A program made the position numbers and the translations under genes. Below, in pieces: positions 12,650-23,498 of a stretch of DNA of 60,000 nt. Below the pieces are notes generated by a model. It was not told the DNA's origin and made no database searches. It worked only from the letters and a program-made list of their open reading frames with translations. How positions within the stretch are numbered: the stretch's first letter is position 1; every line of letters begins with the position of its first letter. The DNA is from Apostichopus japonicus (lineage: Eukaryota > Echinodermata > Holothuroidea > Aspidochirotida > Stichopodidae). The stretch is from NCBI RefSeq assembly GCF_037975245.1, contig NC_092575.1, forward strand, positions 5,017,501 through 5,077,500, written 5' to 3'.

Positions 12650-13439
12650 AATCGATTTCAAAGTTACCGCCAAACACCCTGACGAAATTACAGTATTTCA
12701 AATGTCCCGGCCCTGGCAATAACACCCTTCTGTGAGAATATAGGGAAGAGTGGGTGCAGGAGCGAATATTTAAAGGTGTCTCCCAACACTTGCCCACATC
12801 ACTCTTACAGCCCCTGAGTACGTAAATGCTTTTAATACCTGATATATGAAGGACGAAAACGACTCACCTGAAGATAATTATATTAGTTAAAACTCCGACG
12901 TATATATATTGTAATGACCACGTTGCCTTTTGACCTGATTAAATTTTGCAATCTATTCCTTTTGCCAGTTAAACTGTCATTCCCATTTTAAACATTCATA
13001 AATATAGTTGTTACAATATACAGTGCTTATACAGTTCAGTGGAAACAAACCCAAATGGAATTATTGTCTATTGATACTGCGCAAAAACATACACGCACGT
13101 CACTGTAACATGATATTAACCTAAAGAAAGACTTTCCAACCACGAAAAATACACAAAATAGTACTATTGATCAGTTTTGCGAATTATAACTTACGAAAAG
13201 TATGTACAATTACGTCACACTACCAATATGCACTCTTCACTGTTTGGGAAAGAAAACAATAATACCAATCAGGATGTTTGCAACAAAAACAATTTCCTTC
13301 AGTTCTCTTTGCGGGAAGTAAAGAAGATGGCGCTAGTTAAGTATTAGTTTTGTAAATAAATTAAATATGATAATGGCACTTATAAGCTTCCGTAGGAACA
13401 TTTTCAGGAGGAGAGTGCCTTATTGGGCTACGTATTCAG

Positions 13440-13745
13440 TGGACATGGGTTGTAAACATGCCGGTCGCAGAGAGTGTCTCGCCGTCTGGCCTAAGGCAAG
13501 GATTCACGCACGCAATCTAGAACACTTCTGATCGACCTCTGACCGACCGACCCTCCTCGCTCCCTCCCGGGTTCGTTTACGACAACAAGGGAGACATGGC
13601 GCGGGATCCTAGGCCACAAAAAGCACCATACCTACAGCCGGAGGTATTATCGCCTCCGGCCTGTCTCGAACCCTAGCCACGGTTTACTCGATTAGCAGTG
13701 TAAGGTCTTTCGCTTACACCGTCTCGCTAACCAACACATCAGCAA
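13440..13745 (-). mobile_element. GC-rich tRNA-like (SINE-like) unit
   Basis: On the minus strand TTGGTTAGCGAGACGG resembles a box A region and AGGGTTCGAGAC a box B. Between them a helix-forming GTGTAAG..CTTACAC segment is seen. The block is clearly richer in GC than its flanks. It may be one SINE together with the tRNA-like unit at 13838-13909. No functional tRNA cloverleaf is claimed. Confidence 0.4.
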
Positions 13746-13837
13746 GAAAACTAACTTCAGAACTAATACTTAAAGACGAGGCTGAAAAAGGAGGGAAAAG
13801 TCAAAATAAAATTTTGTTACATTCGTCTACGGTTGCT

Positions 13838-13909
13838 GGATTTCGAACTAACTCGAGATATCAGCTTCCTAGCTATCTTCTCAACCCACTGTGCTATCGG
13901 ACGACACTG
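13838..13909 (-). ncRNA. tRNA-like relic
   Basis: The minus strand carries a full box A (TAGCACAGTGGG) and a near-consensus box B (AGTTCGAAATCC) at tRNA-like spacing. The acceptor stem does not pair convincingly, so this is a tRNA pseudogene or SINE head. Confidence 0.4.
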
Positions 13910-14489
13910 AAACATTATCCAGTTTATATTAAGCTTGGACAGATGGGGTAAAAAATCTCACTCGTTGCATTGAAAGCAGAAAACAATGCTTCTCTTTTAA
14001 ATTCGTTGTAAGTGTTCAGATAATGCGAGATTCTTGATAGATCAGACAAACAATAGGCCTACCCTAGGATCCCGTTGTGGACTACTTCAAGACACTAAGG
14101 ATTGTTAATTGCAACAAGAGATGCTCCATTTTTAAAGGAGTAAATTTCAAGTGAAATGGTTTTCTCTTTCACAATTTATTTGCTTCCGATTAAATCATGT
14201 GTTATCATAATGTAAGAACAAAAGTCCTTCCTTCTTAGGTCTGTGTACGATTGGACGTTACAGCTCGACATTTGACGAAATTGAACGACCGAATATCCAC
14301 TTTCTCAAACCAAAAGTCTTAACAGCACACAGTGTAGATCGCCCCTCCACCTTCAACCACTATCGGGGTGGAGGGGAGATGATGGGGCGATCATATCATC
14401 GAATGTACGCCCTTGCAATGACTCATTCCTGTATCTTACTTTTGATATCCGTTACTCTTTCAGTCATGTATTTGTTAGATACGCACAAA

Positions 14490-15332
14490 CATGGGCGGCG
14501 ATCCTGGGGGGGGGGAGGGGGGATATATCCCCCCATGAAAATGGGTGGAGGGGATGTAATACACCATATCCCTCCCACCAAATGCCAGGGATAAGAATTT
14601 TTTCATGCCTACATTTATGCATTATCGTGAATGTACGGCTCTTTTTTAGCTTCATTTCTCGCCTACCATAAACGCAGTGCGATCTTTTCAAATAAACCGT
14701 CTTTATAAAGCAAGAATAGTTGACTGTAGGCTTCATTGGCCCTATAGTAACAAAATGTATTATAGCGCCCACGGTATTGATATAGTACATATATGCACCC
14801 TCATAGTATTCATATAGGCCCTATAGTAGGCCTACACACGTACATGTTCCCTCGAACAGCTGAGAATCTCATGTTACCAGGGTAATGCTTAATACACGTT
14901 TCACCTGGATGCCCTAGCAATCGGTACCTAGGAATGTAACTATGTGTAATTGTGTATTGCATGTGTATAGGCCTATAATAGCCTGCATGAGGCCATTTTC
15001 TTCATCGAATAATATAAAAGAGCTATCGAACATTCTAACGTAGCGCCTGAAACAAGATTGACAGGGGCAATTTTCCCAAAGTAACACCCGAGATTAAAAA
15101 AAAAAAGTATTTTGGATCCTGATTATGAGATATTTCGGACATGATATCCCTATTTTAAAGTTGGGTATATGCCGCTTGGAAACCTCGGGAAGTGCCGTTT
15201 CCGGCCATCTAGAGGGTTTGTAAATCCCAAAATATTCTTGTACGCTTCGCGCCAACTCAAGGTGGCGCTACGCTTAGATAGTCAACAAGGTCATATCCCC
15301 CCCCCACTCGGAAGTACGGATCGCCGCCCATG
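14490..15332. mobile_element. Non-autonomous hAT-type transposon, 843 bp
   Basis: Perfect 15-bp terminal inverted repeats (CATGGGCGGCGATCC at 14490-14504, reverse complement at 15318-15332) lie inside an exact 8-bp target duplication CGCACAAA (14482-14489 and 15333-15340). CA..TG ends and an 8-bp duplication are the hAT signature. Subterminal G/C runs adjoin both ends. No transposase is encoded. The right subterminal region (GGGAAGTGCC..CGTACGCTTCGCGCC) is shared with 37015-37180, 37700-37790 and 51530-51690. Confidence 0.85.
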
Positions 15333-15340
15333 CGCACAAA

Positions 15341-18300
15341 TCGAAAAAAGAAAATCACCGGTAAAAAAATTAAATTGCAACATTTAGCGACAAACATACC
15401 CTTCCTTAATATTCTAAAGATCTAAAAGTTATGATAGGTTCAAATATTTTGGTGTTAGAAGTTAATACAAATGTTAGTTCCTCACCATCATTTCCTGTGA
15501 GGGTGAATTTACTACGTACATTAATTCACCCAAGGGTTTGACTGGTATGAGTGGTTTATCTCGCACCTAAAATTATCTATTGAAATTACTCATGTCTGAT
15601 ATATAAGTGAATGTTCGTCAACACACTTAAATAGAAGGCAAGCGGCTTACATATATAAACTAAGATGCGTACGTATCGCTCTTTGACGAAATATTTATTC
15701 GGAAGGGTATAATTTATTCCTTACCGTACCAGCTTTACTGAAACTGATTCTTATAACGGTTTCCCAAATTAGTTACCAATGCTCGCTTAGCATAATATAG
15801 CTCCACAATACTCAAATCCCAGTTTAATATAATGTGAACTTCATTCCATTTGTTATCAATTTTAACCAACAATAGCTGTTACTCTCTCTCTTTTTTTTTG
15901 GGGGGGGGGGAGGGGGAGGGGGATGCACCCGGTTATTTTATACAAAGTTCTCTTGAAAAATCTGTCACGTGAGGATTGACTGGTATTACAGACCTTAGCA
16001 TGCATAAAATCCGGATATGTGAACTGAATAATTCGCAGATGACATTGTAAGGTCCTAACTATACCGCGTGAGATTTGTCACAGGGTTCTACTCGTAATGC
16101 GTAATTTTGGCATGTATTATATATATTTTTGAGTAGTCAAACGAGAACTAATTTCAAAGTACATACAGCGTATCGGAATGTTGCCTAGTTGGACCAATCT
16201 AACCGTAATCGTAATAACCGACATATAATTATAGTCCGCGTTATAGTCATTTTACACGCGCGGACTTTGATGTATGCGCTTCTAGTTGAAACAATACGAC
16301 AGATGCTTTTGTAAAGTTTTCAACATAGTTTATTCAGTACATGTGTTAACTGAAAAAAAGGCAATGAAGTATCAGGAAGCAATACAGTTATACACTTATA
16401 TGGTATGAGAGGAAAAGTTAATTACTGAAACAAAACATATGAAAATGAGCAAGAATTGTCTAGCTCTCCTTCAGCTCCTCTAGTTTAACTTGCCCCACGG
16501 TAGTAGGAGAGGGAGCGAAAGTTTGTAAAAACAACTTATAATACATTTTTTTCACACATAAGTATTATTCCATATTTCCAAATTTTGTTAGAGGCTTTTT
16601 GCGGTTCATGAAGTTTTCCTTTTGTAAGTAGTGCCCTGTCGTATAGAATGCAAACGGTTTTGTGTTTTGTACCGCTGACATATGCTAAAATATTGGAACT
16701 TTGTGAGCCTGCAAAATTATGCATTCATCTTGTTAGACGTATTGAGATTACCCATGAATCGAGCTATCATAATTAGTATCACTTTAAATTCCTTTTCGAA
16801 CTTTGCAGCTATAGGATTTCACCCCACCAGTTTCGTTGGCGCTGACAAGATTGTGCGCACAAACTTTCCACAATTCTTTAAATCTCTTCATATTTCTTAT
16901 ACATGAGAAGTAGCAGCCATGCAGTTCACATTCGAACACAGTGCACATTTGTGCAATAAACTAGACCATTGTGTTCTGTTGAACCATCATTTCAAGGACT
17001 TCCGTATATACCCTAGAGAAAATACGGTGATTTTAGTAAGATACACCGATTACTTCAACTTACAATGATTATTGGTATAATTATTTAATTAAAAACTGTA
17101 CATATAATTAAAGATTACATTCTACTGTTTGGTTGTCGTACTCTGTCAATAAACTGGGATATAATTTTGGAAGGATATAAAGAAGTTATACATTCAACTA
17201 TATACAGTCAACTATAAAGTAACAGGCTGCCTTTGACAACCACACTAACCCCTAACAGTACTTGAGCAAAGATTTTTTTCGTATTACAACATAGGTATAC
17301 AAAACAGTTGCTATTACTAGGAGTAATTCTATACCGCTAAATAAAATAACAAAGCTATGCATCGATTTCTTTCTTTGTTTTATTCAATAAAAACATTCTG
17401 CTATTCAAACGTAGCTAGTCTAGGTTAAAGTGTTCTCTGGTTTGCAAAGAACAGAAAAACAAGCGTCTTAAATTTTATCATGATATTATATCAGTTTTAA
17501 TAAAACTACTTATCACCACTGGTGTCAACACTGGTAACAACTTTCTACTGGTTTCAACACCATTATAAAACAAATACTGCGAAAAGAACTTGAAAGAACT
17601 TAACTTAGAGTTACGTGAGAGATTGCATAGAATGATCGATTTATTTGGTATAGGACTACCTTATAGCGTGTGTTATCCACAGAGTACCAATAATTAAAGA
17701 GAATCATTTATATCCTCTCAATTGTTAAGTCAACAAAATGTCACCCGATATATAGCCTGGGCAAGAACACCAAACGACTTAACTGGGTCTTAATCCCAGT
17801 CCTTTTCCATCGAAACTGTCACCGTGTGCTTATGACGATGTTACATAAAATGTGCACGAGTCCCTTGGAAACAGACCGGTTATAAACATGACCTTACCCA
17901 AAGTCCGAGTTAATTTTTTCATTAAAAAAACACACCAAAGATAAAGCCTGGATACAAAAAAAACCACGCAACTTGATTCAATATCAACCCTATTCCCCTC
18001 AAATCGAGAGTGTAACCGTATGATCATGTCATGTAAACATTGTAAGGAAAGTCACCCCCCAAAAAAACAACTAGACAGCAACTATATGTAATGAAAATTG
18101 CATTCAGCTGTTATCCTAGCACAAGCCAGGCAAAAAGTGAATGCTCATATAGGGTTTTAAGGTCCTCTTACGTCATGTTATATTACAATACGGGAGGTGA
18201 ATGTCAATCAAACAACAATGTATCATTGTTTTCTTCTTGTATTGTAAATATAAAACCAATTTTAATTGAGCAAGGTAGAACAATTATACCGTGTTAAGAG

Positions 18301-18483
18301 TTTCACAGTGCATAATTCACTAAAAAACCAATACATTAGATTAATTTAAGCCATCATAATCTCACTGCCATGAACGAACTGTATATCAAGTAATCAATGA
18401 TTATTCGATTATTTTCAAACTTAGACGTCACTGATTCATCCATTTGCAGCATAAGTTACTGACAAGTCCTAAAAGAACCAAAC
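15341..18483. other. Long intergenic stretch, no gene recognised
   Basis: About 3.1 kb of AT-rich sequence with a T/G-rich tract at 15884-15922. Short frames occur but none shows splice sites, domain motifs or homology I recognise. Confidence 0.45.
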
Positions 18484-19500
18484 TTTGAACGAAATTTATA
18501 TAATAGAATCTATAATGGTAAGTTGACTAAATATGTCACAAAAAGGTTACAATACACTACATACAAGAATCCAAATTCTGGACTTGGTGGAATCGCCTGT
18601 GGTGTACCTCATGATTCTGTATTAGGTCCTTTGTTGTTTATTATATACGTTAATGATATCTGCCATGTCTCCAACATCGCTCATACGGTCCTATTTGCCG
18701 ACGACACCAATCTTTTCTTTCACTCGAAGAACGTAAATTCACTCCAAAGTACTGTCTCTTGTGAACTGGATAAAGTTCTGTGATTGGTTCGCAGCAAACA
18801 AATTAAGTATTAATGTTGATAAGACTAAGTATATTGTTTTAAAGTAAAAGAGCATTTCGTTGGGATAAGGATATTACGATGGAAGGTAAAATAATTAAAT
18901 GTGTAACTGAAACTGAGTTTCTTGGTATTAATATTGATAGCAAAATTTCTTGGAATAACCATATTTCGTCAGTATGTAACACTGTAGCAAAAAATACTGG
19001 TATTTTATCTAAACTGAAATAATTCCTCCCACAGCATGTCCTTAGAATGCTTTATCAAACATTTTTTTCTGCCACACCTATCCTGCTGTACAACTATATG
19101 GTCTGGTACATACCATGTTAACATTGACCGCCTAAATATTCTCCAAAAGAGGGCTATACGTCACATTGCTAATGCCCCACCACTTGAACATACTAGTGGA
19201 ATATTCAAGTCCCTAAATTTATTAAAACTTGGTTATATTATAACAGTCAATATTGCTACCTTTGCTTACAAAGCATGGAATGGATTACTGCCAGTCACTT
19301 GTAATAACTTTATATGTAGTAACAGAGTCTCACATAACCATTACACAAGACAAGCCGACAACGCTCATTGCAACTTTTACCACAGCAACATAGGGAAATT
19401 CGGTCTTCGTAATAGACCAATACTCTGGGTAAATAACATCATTTTAAACTTTATGCTGAATGAATTTCAAAGGTGACCATATCTTTCTGAATATAACTAA
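18484..19500 (+). pseudogene. 5'-truncated non-LTR retrotransposon (RT fragment)
   Basis: Encodes the RT palm: CGVPHDSVLGPLLFIIYVND, then the catalytic FADDTN box at about 18697, then (after a frame change near 18778) WFAANKLSINVDKTKYI, FLGINIDSKISWNNHI, and IWSG...LQKRAIRHI with a C-terminal LRNRPILW segment. A frame change near 18778, a stop after the WFAANK segment and a TAA at about 19019 break it. The 5' end is truncated inside the RT. An AATAAA lies at 19499-19504. The RT belongs to the jockey/CR1-like group by motif style; the exact clade is not determined. Its 3' end abuts the C-terminus of the GTPase gene on the other strand. Confidence 0.8.
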
Positions 19501-22500
19501 TAAAGAATTGTAGTATTCATTAATTTTTTCTTCATTTTCATTCCAAACCGCTTGCCTTGCAGGTCCTTCACATTTCTCATCATAAGTTTTTCTAAAATAC
19601 TCTTTCGTGAGATAATCCCAACTATACTGTAAAAGCATGTCAATGGTTTTCTGGCAGCTTATGCGTGAACGTTGGAGATTGTCCTGCTCAAGATTTGTTT
19701 CTAACTTATCGATGAATGTTTGTAATTCTTCGGGTAAGTCATAATCATTTCCAAGAATTCGCGGTATATGAATATCGAAAAGTCCTTTTTTTGCTGTGAT
19801 TATTTCATCTTTAAGTTCATCTTCCTCAAGGATACCACGGTCTTTCAAGTGATTAATTGTTTCTTCATAGACAGTTGCTAGTTCTTTCAGCAAGCTGTGA
19901 TTGATACTTTCCTCTAAATCTCTAGTAAGATTATTTCTAGTTGTCTCTTCCAACGTAGGGTATGTGTTTAGAATATAATCAACTTTATTTTTTAAGAGTT
20001 GGACCAATTTCCCTATGCTCTCTGGATCCGGATTTTCCAATAGACCTTCAAACTGAAACTGTTTGATTTCTTCACGGAGTATTTGTCTGTACTTTGCTTT
20101 TGCAAACAATACAAACGTTCTATCAACCTCTTCAACGATTCCGTCGGCTAATTTGTTTCTGTCATTTGCTTTTGCTGGTCCTATTGCAACTTCGTCATAT
20201 TTACGTAGGAATTTATCTTTTAAATAACGAAGGTTATCGATAACAGATGTTTCAGATGCTAGAAAATTCTCACAATAACCTTTAAGCTCTTCCAATACTT
20301 CCAGCAGTTGTGCAGAACATTTTTCGGACGATATTCGTAAATTCTTACCTACCACGTAAGATATAGTGTCTTTCAATTCAATTGTTAATAATTCCTCTGT
20401 TCCTGTAATGTTTGCCCCTGCAAGTTCTTTTTGTAAGTTTTCAATCTTCTTTCTAGCATTTTCCTTTACCTTCTCAATATCATATTCAAGGTCTTCCTGT
20501 TCACGTGGATTTCTTTGTAACAAGTTTTCTATGGATGTTCTGCAATTTGCAAAAATGCCTTTAACTGTATTATCGGCAATGGTAGTGTAAGCAATTCGTA
20601 TCTCCAGATCACAATTACCTTGAAGAATGCTCCTATAATGATCCTTCAATACACCTTTTCCACTTTTTTCTAATTCTTTTATGCAATCACCTCTTATATG
20701 AACAAATTTTGCAGTATCCGCTTCACCACTCAAAACTAACTCTTCAAATTTCTTTCGACTTTCAAATGAAATATCTTTGCAAATGCTATCTAACTGCTTC
20801 ATCGACAGTTTGTAATTTTCTTCTATGAGTTGTATTGTGTCGAAATTTAAGATGATCGACAAAATATCTTTGCTGCAACTAACAAATGGTAGAGATATTT
20901 GTTTTTGTGCATCAAACTCTTTTTCAGTATTCATATTAGTTTTACTGATTGCGCTTTGTAGCTCAGTTTCACTAATTGGATACGTCTGTTTAATTGTATC
21001 AAGCTGGTCAAAATGATGTTGCAGGACTGTCTTCAAAATCATTTCATTTACCATGTGCTTAACGATAGTCAAGAGATTTTCAATATTTTCGTTCAAACTT
21101 TCCTGAAAACGTTCCTTTTCTGGTCCACGGGCTTTCTGTTTGTAATCATTAAGAATTTTATGTTTAAATTCCTCCACCTTTTGTAAGTGGTCGCTACATT
21201 GATTATATTCCTTTTCGCGAAGTATTTCAGGTATGTATGTTTGCGATATGCCATCACGGAATTTCCTTGAAAGGCTTGCGACCAGTTCTTCGCACAGAGT
21301 GGTAGACCTGCGTGTATTCTCATTTGCTATCCATGTTGTGAAGTTTTTGATCAAGTCTTCCAAGTTTAACTGATATGGTTCTAATTTATCAATGCCTTCG
21401 CACTTCACTTTAAATGCAGTGATCATATCTTTGCGCTGTAAAGCTTGCATTTTGTCCAGTTCTTCAGCTTGACATGGATCAGATTTTGCAGTTTGGTTCA
21501 AAATTTTTGTGTACTCACAAGACACACACTTCAATGCGCTTTGAATTATCAAAAGCTGTATTCCTTCTTTTTGCATATCTATTGTCTCACTACAGGTATC
21601 CATTAATTCTCCCTTTGCTAGTCCTTTTGCTTCTATGCAGTACTGGGCCAATATTTCTTCTTTTATTTTTGAAAAATCACTATAGTTATGTGAATCAATG
21701 TTTTCCACGAATTGTAGCAATTTTGTTTTCATTAATTCGTTTATCACACTTTGACATGCTTCTTTCGATTTATTGTAGCATTCTGATGAGCATGTTTTAA
21801 ATATGCTTTCTACCTTTTGGCCAACAGTTTGCTTAGATTTCATACAAGGGGTGCAATCCACTTCATCACATGTCGCTTTTTGAAAATCGGTGAAGCAATC
21901 CTTTTTACAAGATTCCTTCAGAGCATCAACTTGGATGAAGTTTGGGGGTTCCCCTTCCAATCGCTTTCTTAAAGACTTCTCAAATAATTCACATGATTGC
22001 TGCTCGGCATAAATCAGTGATTCTGTTCTCATGCTGCCTATTTTCTGACCACGCTGCAACTGTGTTTCGCTTTTTACTTGTTCCGCTTTCGGACCCTTAG
22101 CCCCTTTATTGTAAAAATCATTAATTTTCTCATCAGCAGTTTTCAGTTCCATGCAACTGGGTTTTGCCGGAAGGTTATTAAAATATTTATTCTCCAGATC
22201 TGTATTCAAATTATCATTGAAAATTAATGAAGCTTTCTCGTTTTTCTTCAAGAATGAGTTATTAAATTCGGATTCAATTTTATGGCACAGAACTTGTAAT
22301 TGACTTGAGCAGATATCTTTATCAAAGCGGGTCGTAACTCCCTTAAAATGAGCCTTTGAAGAATCCTTCGTAGAATTATGAAGCTTTAAATATGTTTCCT
22401 CTTCCTCAGGAAGTTCGGCTTGTTCCATTTTCTCCTTATATAAATCTAACGCACTTTGAATGTAACGTTGCATTTGAGTATTTACAATACAATCCCACAT

Positions 22501-23498
22501 ACTGGTGACATCAAGTTTGTCGCACTCGCTGTTTACTGTGTCAACTACATGTAATAACATATCAATTAACTGCGATCCAGTGAGTTTACTTCCTTTAATA
22601 TTCTTTACTTTTACAGAAGACAACATATTTTGCGCTACCTCTTCAATTCTAGGCAAAAATTCTGGGTTTATTTTGTCTTTATTTTCCTCACCTAATAAAT
22701 GTTTTACCGCCTTTGAGTCAAAGGTTGGGGGAGGTATACCAGCGGCTTGGATTGTTCTAAATGTAGATGAGATCGATTTTCGAATATGATTCCTCTCTGG
22801 CTCGTTTACTTGAGGATCAAGGAGTGCTTTTTTGACAAAATGTGTCCAGTCACAAGGTTGTCCATTAAGATCTGGTGTACAGAGAATATCTCGCAATAAC
22901 CAAAGAAAATCTGGTCCAAACTGACCCAAACCCTCGCTCGGTGTTTTCTGTTCCTCTACGTCGTCCTGCCTCTCAGGACAAATGGAACGACTAAACTCAG
23001 CAATAAATCCAAGTTTGTCTAATTCGTCGTTATTAGGGGTTCCCTTGCTATTGTATATGACGTACGAACTAAGTAGCACACACAAAGAAAATATTTTATG
23101 TTCCCATTTTGCATCGGTATTACTACTATCTGTGTTTACCCCACCCAACCCTTCGGCATCTAGTATGACCACTCTTGCTTTACCACTTCTAAAACTGAAC
23201 GGTTTTTCTCCAACACCAATCCATATCCCTGCAGTGTGAGACCCGGCGCCGTGACCTACATCGAAGTTAACATCTTCTAGAAGTTGAGATGCGAAAAATG
23301 ATTTTCCGGATCTTGCTGGACCAGCAATGCACAACACCACAAGCAGTTGATCTTTAAGACTCTGGAGCAACTCCAACCCTTCCGTACACACTATGAGTGA
23401 TTTCCGTGGCTTCGTCCTGTCGACAGAAATCTTATTTGTGACGGAATCCCAAGTGTAGTTGTTTGGAAGGCACAGGGGAACAGCATTACTAATTGAAT
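19444..23498 (-). CDS. GTPase exon 2: G domain and repeated helical region
   Basis: A single open frame of 4055 nt. The frame is open through a GTG at 23391 to the acceptor at 23499-23500; the residues before that GTG (SISNAVPLCLP..W) match the usual N-terminal edge of a GBP G domain, so the exon clearly starts at 23498. The G domain occupies roughly the first 240 residues after exon 1, then helix-rich sequence with GP-type motifs at model residues 497, 654, 730, 820, 1135 and 1340. A cysteine cluster lies at 559-610. Stop TAA at 19446-19444. Confidence 0.88.

Noticed and set aside
12604-12816. A small hAT element bounded by CAGAGGCGG and CCCCTG
   Set aside because: No matching 8-bp target duplication and poorly paired ends.
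20366-23239. Several plus-strand frames inside the GTPase exon
   Set aside because: Antisense shadows of the long minus-strand coding exon with no motif of their own.
23389-23391. GTG at 23391 as GTPase start
   Set aside because: The frame extends upstream with GBP-like residues to a good splice acceptor, and a phase-matched ATG exon exists at 31892.
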